From Gordionus sp. m RMFG-2023 (lineage: Eukaryota; Nematomorpha; Gordioida; Chordodea; Parachordodidae), in contig NC_088778.1 of the NCBI RefSeq assembly GCF_954871325.1, forward strand, positions 6,171,743-6,235,742: a stretch of DNA of 64,000 nucleotides, read 5' to 3'. The first letter of the stretch is position 1, and each line of letters begins with the position of its first letter. The notes beneath the pieces are model-generated. The model searched no databases and was not told where the DNA came from. It was given only the letters and a program-made list of their open reading frames with translations. Positions 11,260-22,048 of this stretch are shown here, in pieces. A program made the position numbers and the translations under genes.

Positions 11260-11592
11260 CAATGACATATATATTACCTAGACTGACGTTTCATTCATTA
11301 AAAGTGTACATCAATGTAAATCAGCTGGAGACGCCATCTTGGATATACTAATCATTATTAAAATTAAACGAGAGCCTAATTTATTCCTATATCTGATGCA
11401 AACTTTATTAAATAATTACCGGATCATCGAGATAATAAGGAAGCAAGTTATCAATTTAATAGTAGTTTTTAACATGTGAATAATTACTAAATGTGTTACC
11501 AAAATGGCGGGTCCAGTTGATTTGCTTTTAACGACACTTAAAAATGCATTTTAATGAAGGAATCGTCAGTCTAGGTATTATATATGTCATTG
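11260..11592. mobile_element. MITE with about 90 bp inverted ends
   Basis: The left arm (11260-11350) and the reverse complement of the right arm (11491-11592) align end to end: CAATGACATATATATTACC then TAGACTGACG, CATTCATTAAAA, AAATCAGCTGGA and CGCCAT, with few differences and one short insertion. The 140 bp centre is AT-rich and non-coding. This is a nonautonomous DNA transposon of 333 bp. The superfamily is not certain; a TA-flanked mariner-like reading is possible if the true end is TACCTAGACTGACG. Confidence 0.75.
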
Positions 11593-11599
11593 GATTATT

Positions 11600-12505
11600 A
11601 ATTTAAATGATATTACTAATAGGACACCTATTTCGATATAGACGTATCGTGGCTAATAGCATCTAATTAATTTTTTTTATAAATTTTTGTTATTTTATAT
11701 GACCCTTTTTAAAATCGTTTTATATTATCGTTCCCCCATGTCATGAAATAAAAGTATCTCTTACGGGGGCATCGGAATCCGATCCCCTAATACTTTATCA
11801 CTAACAGTTTTCATTTTTTTTTCTTAACTTTCTTTCGATAAGTTAATAAACCAATTAAGAATCTACCAGCCCTAAATCTCCTGAAGCCTCTAATACATGA
11901 GACAATAATATATTACACAACATATTTCGTCCAACAAGCTTCCTCCAAAAAAAATTAAGACTTCAATAATTACCCTTTCCTAGATTTTCTTCTTCTGATC
12001 TCTCAATCATAACTTACCAATTTTCTTTTTATTAATAACCATAAGGGATACGAATGGCTCGATAGTAAATTTTTGCTTTTTAAAAAATTCCTAAATATTG
12101 AATTATTTTGAAAAAAGTTCTGTTAGGGGAATAAACCATACAATCATTAATTTTGAATTATCAGCGCTTTAAAACAATCAACATATGTACTATTGTAATT
12201 TCCTTCAATGTATAACGTAAAAAGAAAATTTGGGAAGGCTTTAATTCGTACGATATCGTGTAAGTTATAGGGTAGCCTCAATACTTGGGAGGAGTTCAAA
12301 AAAATTTCCTTGAAAAATAGGAAATTGCGACTGTTAAATCTTGGTTACCGTGGAATAAACCGTGAAAGGATGGTGGAAATCAATTAAAAAATAGAAAGAG
12401 AATTAACCGTGGTGGATGGTGACAAAATGCGAGTTAATTGAACGATATAACAATCAAACGGTTTCTTTGTATATATTCATGTACTTAAAACATTATCCAG
12501 GTTAG
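11600..12505. other. intergenic DNA with a coding-like scrap
   Basis: Mostly featureless. At about 12266-12440 (+) a frame following an ATAG acceptor-like site has protein-like composition (GSLNTWEEFKKISL, then LRLLNLGYRGINRER) with one internal stop and an in-frame continuation (KIERELTVVDGDKMRV). It could be a pseudogene or transposon scrap; I do not recognise it. A palindromic GC-rich string lies at 11764-11788. Confidence 0.4.
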
Positions 12506-12512
12506 TTAAATG

Positions 12513-14115
12513 CAGAGTTGTTAAAGTAGCGCGCTACTTGTAGCGCGCTACTTAGCGCGCTATCTTTTTTGGTAGCTATAGCTAATAGCCGCTACTTTTT
12601 TAAAATTATTTAATTTTTTAGTGCGCTACTTTTTTTAAAAGTAGCTAAGTAGCGCGCTACTTCGCTACTTTTAAAAATATAATGAATGTAAGTATAAACA
12701 TAAAAATTTAAATATAATATCATAATTAATTATAATTTATTATTTAATTTTGAAATTTAAATATGTTTTCAATTTTTAATTTATATTTTCAATCTGTGTT
12801 AATAATCTAAAATGGCATCGTCCATGGATATCCAAATCCTTGAAAGTGATTCAGATATGGAAGATTCAATGGAAGAAAATGTACTTAATAGCTCTAATAA
12901 CGTTTTTCCATTCCCTAAATTTGAAAAATTTTTTAAAATAAATATTAAAACAAAATCTGGATTCAAATTCATGTGCTTAAAATGTAAAAAAAATATATCA
13001 TCAAATCAATCGAGTAGCTATAACCTGAAGAAACACCTAAAGGTAAATTGTTATTTTTACATTATAATAATATTTATTTTATTAGACTGTTCACGCCAAT
13101 TGCTATAAGGAAATAGAGAAACATATAAAAAAATTTGGTATAGGAGAATCTTCATTCAAAAAGACAAATACTATCCAAACCAAATTAACGGATAATAAAC
13201 ATGCCAATATTTCACAAAAATTGGCTGATAAAGTTATTGTTGATTTTATTATTGACACAGTTCAGCCAGTGTCTTTGGTTGATAATCCATCATTAACTCT
13301 GATGATTAAAACTTTATCCCCTGGCACAACAGTTTCTGTCGCCAGACACTTATGAATAAAATAGCCGACAACTTCAAAGTGATGAAAGATGCTCTAATAG
13401 TAGAGTTATCAGATATATCTTATGTATGTACCATAGCAGATAGTTGGACACATAACAGAAGGTAAAAACTTATTTATATTTATAAATTGATCTGATTAAA
13501 TATTTTTAGAGCTTATTTGGGAATCACAGGCCATTGGTTAGACCCTAGGACTTTAAAAAGAAGATCTGTTTTTTGAAATTAAAGATGATTTAATAGAAAA
13601 TTCAATTGATATTTTTTTTCAATCAAAAAATATTGAAATGAATATTTTTGATAATTTTTCATATATTAAAAATTTATATATAAAATTTAATACCCCCTTG
13701 CCCTCAAGTGCTAGTGTCGAGAGATTATTTAGTAAAGCAAAGCTTATACTTTCTGATCGTCGATCTAGACTTGGGGATGATAATATTGAAATGATATTAT
13801 TATTAAAATGCAACAAATTAAAATAAATATTTATTTATATTACTTATTTTTTTATAATCTAAACTAACTATATTTTTATATTTATAAATGTTGATTTTTA
13901 TACATTTACATTATAAGAAAAAAAAAATAAAAAAAATTTGTTTCATTTGTTTCTAAATTTTTTTTTATAAAAAGTAGCTTAAAAGTAGCTAAAGCTACTT
14001 TTGAAAAAAAGTAGCTAATAGCGCGCTACTTTTTTTGACAAATAGCGAAAGCGGTAGCGCGCTACTTTTTTTGACAAATAGCTATTACGGTAGCGCGCTA
14101 CTTTTAAAAATAGCG
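12513..14115 (+). mobile_element. hAT-family DNA transposon, internally deleted
   Basis: The left end starts CAGAGTTGTTAAAGTAGCGC, in the form of hAT termini (CAG-type start), and both ends carry clusters of the palindrome GTAGCGCGCTAC (12527-12680 and 13970-14107) as subterminal repeats. The right end keeps GTAGCGCGCTACTTT but its last bases have diverged. Flanks GTTAAATG (12505-12512) and TTTAAAATG (14116-14124) may be a decayed 8 bp target duplication. The transposase gene inside has lost its middle, so the copy cannot act on its own. Confidence 0.8.
12812..13826 (+). pseudogene. hAT transposase, broken
   Basis: ATG 12812 opens an acidic leader and a BED-type zinc finger (CLKCKK at residues 55-60). 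Removing a 43 bp intron (13043-13085, GTAAAT..ATTAG) restores the finger's second half, KKHLKTVH, and an open frame to a stop at about 13353. A frameshift there moves reading to a frame encoding RQTLMNKIADNF and then CTIADSWTHNR, the DDE-type core start of hAT enzymes. A 48 bp intron (13462-13509) joins it to AYLGITGHWLDP. The middle of the enzyme is deleted, and 13638-13826 resumes as the C-terminal dimerisation domain (SSASVERLFSKAK, SDRRSRL). The catalytic centre is incomplete. Confidence 0.8.
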
Positions 14116-14205
14116 TTTAAAATGTTTCTAAGTATAGCATTTGTTAAGCAACAGCCAAATATTTTTAAAATACAATAAAATCAATTATTAATATATGTCA
14201 GGATG

Positions 14206-16228
14206 GGTAATAGGAAAAAAAATCTCCGGAAAAAAACCCCGGAAAAAACCCCCAGGAAAAAAAAACCCCCGGAAAAAAAACTTATTTTTCTGATCTTTTC
14301 TCAATTTTTTTCTTCTCAATTTAATTTTGATAAATAAATTTATAAGTGATTGCTCTTGGATGTATTACCTTATTGTTTATCGTTAAGGGTTTAAATTAAT
14401 ATTTAATCAACAGAATTAAAATTGTTTATCAGAATTGAAAACGCTATAATTCCTGGTATTTAGACAATTGAAAATTAATAATTTGTATCATCTTTATATG
14501 GTATATAAAGACAAAAATTTTTTTTATTCTATTTTAATTTGATAATTTATAATATAATATTTAAGTCATAAAATTTTAATTTTATTTAAAAAAACTAATG
14601 GATCTAATTCATTCTGGAAAAATCATATTTAAAGGTTTTTCTTATACCATCCATAAAAAAAAATGCGTAAACAAGATAAGATGGTGCTGTTGAAAATATT
14701 CATCTTTCAAATGCCGGGCAATTCTTTCATCAACACTTGAAAGTCAAAACCCGATAGTTGAAACAGCTCATAATCATCCATCAAATTTCGATGGACTAGT
14801 AGCAATGAAATCTGTTGCCAACATGAAGAAACGATGTGCAGACGCTTTAGCAAAAACTCTTCAAATTTATGCAGAGGAAGTTGTAAAATTAGATCAAAGT
14901 GTTCAGTCACACATGATATCTGAAGATTCAGTCAAAAGAACTCTAAAGAATCATAGGGCAAAGAACAACCCTTCAAATCTTGATAATTTAGAAGACAAAG
15001 TTATTGAAGGTATTTGTTAAATAAAATTATATTTTCATAAAAATTTAAATATTATAGGTGATTGGGCGAATTGTGGTTCCCAGAACTAAAAAAGATTTTT
15101 ATTATTTGATATTGGCCCACAAGCTGAAGAACGCATCATCATGTTTGGAACGGATGAATCCTTGAATTTAATATTAAATACAACAGCATGGTATATGGAT
15201 GGAAATTTTGCCATGTCCTTAAAAGTTTTCTATTATATATATCGTTAGAATATCAATAAACAATATTTTTATCACCGCTGTTTATTGTGTACTACAAAAA
15301 AAAAAGAAAAATACTTATGAAAAAATATTCGAAATATTACTGTCTAAATGTCAAGAAAGGGATTTATATACATGATTCCTGAGATCGGTGACTCCGACCA
15401 ATGGTAAAGATATTCTTGATTATTTTGATAAAAATTACATGAATGGAGTATCAAGGGAGGTTTCAAGAAACAATTCTCAATCCCAGACACGTCGAATTGG
15501 GCCTCGATTTCCTCCATGGAACGTGAATGAGAGGCACAAATAATCAATGCGAAGGTTGGAATCATCGTTTTTCTAATCTGGTTGGGAACAAGCACCCATC
15601 AATCTGGGTATTGATTAAAAAAAATGAAATGCGAGGTGGCTGCCGATGAAACCGAACTTGAACGATGGCGTGTAGGCAGTTGGACCCCGAAAACAAAATA
15701 GCAGAGTTTCAATAAACAGATTCGGTTAAAGAAACTTTGCGAGGAATACCGTGATGGGGTGCGAAGCCTTCCAGATTTTATGAGGGCGATTTCCTTCAAT
15801 ATACGATGTCAACCGATATAATTATTATTGAAAATTTTTAAATTTGTATATACATAATAATGATTTTTTAATAAAATAAACAGATCTTATTGCAAATTTT
15901 GTCAAATTTAGTCTACTTAATATAGTAATTAAGGATGGATATTGTATTTATTACTATAGCAAATAATTTTTACGAAAGTAAGTAATACATGGGTTATTTT
16001 ACTGATGTATTTTTTTGTCCCAGTACCAATTTGAACATCAGGATTTTTTTATGGAGGGTATATGAGATCTACAATATTTTTTTTCTAAAATACTAATTTG
16101 TCTATACCTTATTAAATCCTCTTAAGTAAATTCGAAAAAAAAATTTCGGGGTTTTTATTCCTGGGGTTTTTTTTCCTGGGGTTTTTTTTTCCTGAGGGTT
16201 TTTTCCGGGGTTTTTTTTTCCGGGATTC
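14206..16228 (+). mobile_element. MULE (Mutator-like) DNA transposon with 9 bp target duplication
   Basis: GTCAGGATG occurs at 14197-14205 and again at 16229-16237, a perfect 9 bp direct repeat, the duplication size typical of Mutator-like elements. The ends are inverted: GGTAATAGG then repeating GGAAAAAAACCCC blocks at the left (to 14282), and GGGGTTTTTTTTCC blocks ending CCGGGATTC at the right (from 16145). Inside are FLYWCH and MULE transposase remnants. The intact target duplication suggests a fairly young insertion although the enzyme is broken. Confidence 0.85.
14598..15800 (+). pseudogene. MULE transposase with FLYWCH finger, broken
   Basis: ATG 14598 starts an FLYWCH-like N-terminus (SGKIIFKGFSY, IRWCC, then AHNHPSN) with one in-frame TGA. 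The frame runs on from 14805 (KKRCADALAKTLQIYAEEV, VKRTLKNHRAKNNP), which is characteristic of animal MULEs. A 48 bp intron (15010-15057) in phase leads to LLFDIGPQAEERIIMFG and WYMDGNF, holding the first catalytic Asp. After several breaks and a missing central part, 15480-15800 gives the C-terminal portion on the same strand (EGWNHRF in another frame, IWVLIKKMKCEV, LKKLCEEYRDGV). Multiple stops and frameshifts make it non-functional. Confidence 0.8.
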
Positions 16229-16237
16229 GTCAGGATG

Positions 16238-16445
16238 TTACTAGCCTTTACAATCTTAGGGGGGCTCACAAAATTTTTAAAAAAATATTTTCAAAATTTC
16301 TTTTTTTTTAAGCTAACATTTTCAAAATTTCATTTGGTATAAAAAAAAATTAAAAATTTTGAGAGGGTTCTACAAATTTTTCAGGGGTCTAGAGCCTATG
16401 CGCGCTCCCCCCCCCCCCCCCTCCAAGATTGTAATATATATTACT
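16238..16445. repeat. short inverted-end element with a C-tract
   Basis: The left edge reads TTACTAGCCTTTACAATCTT then AGGGGGG; the right edge is a run of about 14 C, then CTCCAAGATTGTAAT and ATTACTAG, roughly the reverse complement. Related single ends (GAGCCCC, AAGATT, GTAA, CTAGTGGCGCC) occur near 36373-36415 and 59990-60035. This looks like a small nonautonomous transposon of unknown class directly abutting the MULE target duplication. Confidence 0.45.
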
Positions 16446-16873
16446 AGATGCAATCTCGCAATCGCTTCCAATCTACTATATATCATATACCGACACCACC
16501 TAGTTAGCTTCAGAAAAAAACCAATCCATGCTAGATTTAAAACCAGATATAGTGAGTGTACGCAATCATCGACTAGGCGATAGAAACTTACAAAAATCTA
16601 AAATTATATGAATATATATATATATAAATATTATAAACCGAAAATAATCTAAACATAAATACTTTAATTCCATGAATGTACACAAAGAAAACTGGGGAGG
16701 GGTTGTTAAAATTAAATCGGGCGTTTATCCCTCAGAAATTGAGCAGAAAGATTTTAGATTTGTTACAGGGAGAGACCGATGTGTAAGACGCAAAAAACAG
16801 GAATCGAGAATATGTCTGATAGCCTAGTATGAACAAAATTGACAATTCAGTAAAAGCTGCGAGATCTGTAATA
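16443..16873 (+). repeat. dispersed repeat A, copy 1
   Basis: About 430 bp that align along their whole length with 27643-28084 in the same orientation. Shared strings include TAGATGCAATC, CAGAAAAAAACCAATCC, GGCGATAGAAACTTA, TTGTTAAAATTAAATCGGGC and GATAGCCTAGTATGAACAA. There is no conserved reading frame and no inverted ends. It could be a SINE-like unit, the 3' tail of a LINE or part of a solo LTR; the class is undetermined. Confidence 0.8.
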
Positions 16874-17054
16874 TGTGAGTCTACTCATTGTGACTTCCAT
16901 TTTGGCATAGAGACCTTCTCATTGGTCCTCAAGCTGTTAACAGAAGCCTTGGCTGCCTCAATATTCCCATTCGTCGCGTTTTCCGACTTCGAGCGGGTAG
17001 AGACAGGCTTTTTTTTTTAGCAAACTTAATATAATTTAATTTAAATGCTCACTA

Positions 17055-17180
17055 ATTTTTGGGGTAAGCCCTGGTGAGTAAAAACTTTAAGTTATTTAAA
17101 TCTTATTTGATAAAAAAGTAATTTAATTAGGGCATAGGAATAACTTAACGTTTATACTCACCAGGGCTTACCCCAAAAAT
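17055..17180. mobile_element. 126 bp near-perfect hairpin (foldback MITE)
   Basis: 17055-17095 and 17140-17180 are reverse complements over 41 bases with only two differences; the core is GGGGTAAGCCCTGGTGAGTA. The 44 bp loop is AT-rich. The near identity of the arms implies either a recent insertion or ongoing arm correction. No coding content. Confidence 0.85.
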
Positions 17181-17839
17181 TTCCGGCCACCATTGCCATG
17201 ATATAATTTAGTATTGTTTGTAAACCGTCAAAGTGGGTATTTACCTTGTCAGCCGCAATTATAATCGGTTTTCGCGTCTTTGTTATGTATATTGTAGATA
17301 TATAATTAGTAATAAAGGCAACAAGAATGATCCTCCAGTGCCTTTTTTGTAATGGTTTATTTTGATGTTATATTATTTTTTAAATTAATTTGTTAAGATT
17401 ATTTCTTTATATGTTTTTTAATAATATTTTTTTTTGTTATTTATGATATTTTTCATGAATAATTTTAGATAATTCTTTCTATATATTTGTTTTATGTTAA
17501 TTTACGAATATATTTTTACTAAATTTTTTCATGTATAATTTCTAAAGGTGGTTTATTTCTCTAAATTTTTACTTATAATTTTTTTTCTTCTAATATTATA
17601 TGAATTTTATTTTTGATAATAAATTTTTAACCTTATATTATATATTCAAAATTAATGTAAAATTGTTTTTCTGCATCGTCAATGCCTTGATTTGATAAAA
17701 ACTTCGAGATATAAAAGATTTAGGTGAAATCTATTATAATTACGTTTATGCCTTAACATAAAAAAATATTTCACTTTTATGATTAAACTTTACTTTTCAT
17801 AATAGCGGGAAATGTTTATTTTAAACAGGATTCATAGCT

Positions 17840-20205
17840 CGCCGTCGACTAATTTGCCAAAGTTGCTTCCTTTAGTGGACTTAGTCGAAGTCGGCTTAGT
17901 TGACCCATGTAAACTAAAATGAATTTTAGAAACGAACTTGCATCACTTTCGAGTCGGGCTAAAAATTAAATAGTAAATATTTTAAATTGAGATTAAAATA
18001 AGAACCATAGAAAAGTGATAATTTTCAATCCTTAGTTTTTTTTAAAAAACTTTTTAGAATTTTATTGAAGCAAATGGGTAAATTATAAATTGTAAACATG
18101 TTAAATCAAGATTTAAATGAGGATGTACCATAAAAAGTGACAATTGTTATAATCGTTATTTTTAAACTTTTTTGGATTTTTTTGAAACAAATGGGGAAAA
18201 ATGTAAATTGTAGGTATATTAAAAATTTCAGCGAAGATGCACCATAGAAAAGTGATTGTTAAGAGGGGTGACCTAATATACTCCTCAAACTATTACAACG
18301 GGGAGAGATCCTTCATAAGATATACCCCTATATCATTTTGATGCACTTTCTTCCTTGTTTACCTTGGTTATTAGGGTTGGAGACACAATATAAAAATAAG
18401 ATTAATATGACCCTCGTATATGTTATTGCAATAACCAAGGTAAATAAGGAGGATAGTGCATCAAAATCTACTAAAACAGCTGTTTGATTGTTATAATATA
18501 TAATCAAAAAGAATAAAATTAAAACTTATCTAAGTTTTATTGAAGGAAAGAAAATTGGGTAGTAAATGATTTTTTTAAAAATCTTACTTAAGTTCACAGC
18601 TTGAGTGATGAATTTACTTTATTAAAAAATAAAAAATAAAATAAATATAATTTTTTTACAAAGTAAATAATAGTGAAGATAAGTTCTATCATAATAAAGT
18701 TTAAATCCTTAATTTTAAAATCATTATTTGATTTTGAGTATAAGTATAATAATAAGGTAAGCTAAAATTGAAGCTTATGGAGTTCATACCTCATATATAA
18801 TTATTAAATCCCTCATAAATTTTATTAGTTATATTACGAATAATAGTAATATTAGTAAGTATTGTCTGGATTAGATCCACCTCTTTCATTCATTTTTGGC
18901 AGAGGTTAGCATTAAATTTAATTCTGTTGTTACTTTTTATTGTTTTAGGTGAGTGTTGAATCAGGTATATTAATATACTATTTAGTACAAAGAACTGCCA
19001 GCCTCTAATTTTTCATCTTGAGACAAACCTATGTATTGACTTTTTCTAAGAGCGTTAATCAGATATCTAGGTTTTTATAAGAAGCTTTATACTAGTAATA
19101 GTATATTCTTCTGTCAGAATATCTGTGTAAATAGTATTACTAGTAAGAAGAGGGGTATATTATTATTTTTTATTTAATGGTTTAAAATTTAAAGATGATA
19201 GTTTTAAAAGTTATAAACCCAAAAGCTAGTTTTACTCGGTTGTATAAAGTTTTAGGGGTTAGTCTGCTTATATTTTTGCTGTTCTCTGTATAGAGGTTTC
19301 CTCCTACTAATAAAATTGATGGAGGCAATTAACCTTGCTACATACTATAATAGTAATAGTATTTTTATTTTTTTTCGGGGGTAAGATATTATTACTATTA
19401 TCGTATGTTTATAATTTGATCTGTTTATTTAATGTTGAGTTTAACAACGGATTTTTTAAAAATAAAATATAGGGGATATATGATAGAAAAGTTTTTTATA
19501 CTAAGAGAATTTTAGGTTAAGCTTTAAACCGTAGGTCTTCAAAGCCTTAAATAATTTTAATAAGTTAGATCTTAAATTTTAAATAGTTTAGGGTAATAAT
19601 TTTTAACTGCTTCAGAGTTATGCTTTTTTGTAAGTATAAGCTATAACCAAAATTGGTATAGGTTTCAGGTTAGAACTAGAAGAAGGGGAACAAATAAGAT
19701 AGAAATTCTGAAATCCCTATCACCCAACCTTATATGATTTCTCTCTGCAGTATTTGTCCAGGATTGATTGAATATTATTGAAGTAAATGGGTAAAAATAT
19801 AAACTGTAAACATGTTAAATTCAAATTAGGATGTACATAACAAAGTGACAATCATAATCGTTATTTTAATACTTTTTTAATTTATTTTAAACAAATGGGT
19901 AAAATAAAATAAATTATAAACATGTTAAATTGAGATTTTAGGGATGACGAACCACTGAAAAGTGACAATGCCACATCAATAATTTTTCAATAAATTTTGA
20001 AGATTTTGAAACAAAGGATAAAAATTTAAATTTTAAGCATGTTAAAATAAAATTTCAATGAAGATGAACAATAGAAAAGTGACAATTGTCATATTCATTT
20101 TTTTTTTAATTTGGAGATTTGGAAGCAAATGAGTAAAAATATAAATTGTAGGCATGCTAAATTATAATTTCAGTGAAGATTGACCATTGAAAAGTGACAA
20201 TTTTT
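17840..20205 (+). repeat. element with about 110 bp tandem units, interrupted (repeat C, copy 1)
   Basis: Units containing CAAATGGGTAAAAATATAAA, TTGTAAACATGTTAAAT and AGAAAAGTGACAATTGTCAT recur at about 17960, 18070, 18190, 19785, 19893, 20010 and 20125. The block is preceded at 17843-17914 by a leader rich in TAGTCGACT-like strings (GGACTTAGTCGAAGTCGGCT). The same leader and units occur in reverse orientation at 29780-30095. About 1.5 kb (roughly 18260-19745) interrupts the array and includes a hairpin element. No gene is visible in it. Confidence 0.65.
18335..18467. mobile_element. 133 bp foldback element
   Basis: 18335-18372 (ATTTTGATGCACT then TACCTTGGTTATT) and 18430-18467 are reverse complements over 38 bases with about four differences, around a loop of about 57 bases. 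It lies inside the interruption of the 110 bp tandem array. Sequence differs from the hairpins at 17055 and 28795, so it represents a separate family. Confidence 0.75.
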
Positions 20206-20209
20206 GTTT

Positions 20210-22045
20210 TTATACTTCTTCTTATACCACGTATGTTATATAAATATTATTAAAAACTACCACTCTAGACTACAATATATTATCATTATCAATACTATTT
20301 TAGAGAATATTTTTGAACTCTTTAGATTCAAACTACCAAAAAACTGTGAAAAAAATTACTGCTCATAAAAATAATTATTATGAGTGGAATCCCCAATTAT
20401 TAAGCTACAATTTTATTATGCTAAATAATTGTTGGCTCAAGCATATTCTTTTCGTTTTTCGTTCGGAATTACCCCATGCACTCCAAGCTCAACAAATTGC
20501 AATTATTAAAAAAAAATATTGAATCAATAATCTTAAAATTTGGTAGACATATTCCTTATGAAAAAATCTTAAACTATACTATAAAAACCAGGTTAGATTA
20601 CTTTCAGACTTTAATACCTTCCAAAATATGAATCGAATATTTGCGTTATTCATATTCGATTATATCAAATATTTGCGATATAATAATTTCTTATTCGTAT
20701 TCATTAATAAAAGCATTATTCGATTTGATTCATCCTAGCATTCGATTCGAAAATTAAATTATTTAAGAAGATTTTCAGAAAGAATAGTTTATTAAAATTT
20801 ATAGTGATTATTAGAGGTGGAATAAAAGTAAAAAAATAAAAATTTCTCAAGGAACAGGCTAAATACTTAACCCCGGATGAATACTAAACATTCATAAATA
20901 TTACGATTTATGTAGCGCATTTGACAAATATCCAAATTAGTATATTTAGGTGAGCTTGCAAATAATCATGTTTTGTTATTAAATTATTATTGAATTTTTT
21001 TTTATCGTCATTAGAACTAGAACACTTTGCTCGTGAAAATAAAGAATGATAAGTTAAAATGATCCAATATAAAGACATATCAGAGATAACCTATTGGAAG
21101 AAAGGGAAAATCTAACACAATCTATTCGTACTATTTGCCCATCAAAATTGAGGTGATGGCCAAACAATTTGCGAACACTGCAAAAATGGCATCTGTCGGA
21201 ACATCAAGCATTATGATGCCATAAATGCTATATTTATAAAAATTTTATTTTACAGGAATATATTTGTATTCAATATTTTATGATAATTTAACAATAAATA
21301 AATCTGGTTTTTAGCTTAATTTATTCTGAAATTATTTAAAATCGGATGTCATAGTAATTTTTCAAATGTTCACTAATAAAGCGCAAAACATTGGCATAGA
21401 CTAATATTGTTTAGCCAAACTTTAACGAAATTGACATAAAGATAAAATAAATAAAAATAACCATCATAAAATGAAAAAAATCATAATTTATTCTTTATTT
21501 TGGCTTTGAAGAATTTTATTTGATTTTCTCATATAATAAAATTTCTTTCCCTTTATCATGAGATTATGCCCAGGTACAAATAACATGAGTGGCGTATCCA
21601 AAATTTTTTTATAGGGGAAAATTTTTTGTAGGGCTTTGCCCCCTTATTTACCATAGCTGGCTTTCGGCCAGCTTTTCCAAGGTCTTCGGCCGAGTCATAT
21701 GTTGGACCTATTATAATTTTCATATTTCTATAATAATTTTATTAATATTTTTAGCATTTATTTACTAATTCGCGCTTAAGGATATTAAAATGAAATAAGG
21801 ATTATAGCATTATTTTTTATTATTTTAAGTTAGGTATATTATATTTAATAGATTTTTTTTTTAAATGTAAAATCAAAATAAAGTTTAGTACTATATAAAA
21901 TTTGCTTTAAAAACTAGCATCAGCTTCATTTCTCATACAATAAAATTAGAATATTTTTTTTTATTCTCATTACTAATTGTAGTGTGTATAAAATATAGAC
22001 TAAAAAAATTATTTAATAAACAAGTTTTTATAACTTCTTTATTAA
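20210..22045. other. intergenic DNA
   Basis: No gene is visible. 20630-20760 is a cluster of ATTCGAATA-like strings resembling 49820-49990, probably relics of a palindromic-end element. Near 21590-21715, GAGTGGCGTATCC, GGGCTTTGCCCCC and CTTCGGCCGAG are transposon-terminus-like. The 69-codon frame at 20313 has no recognisable features. Confidence 0.5.
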
Positions 22046-22048
22046 CAA

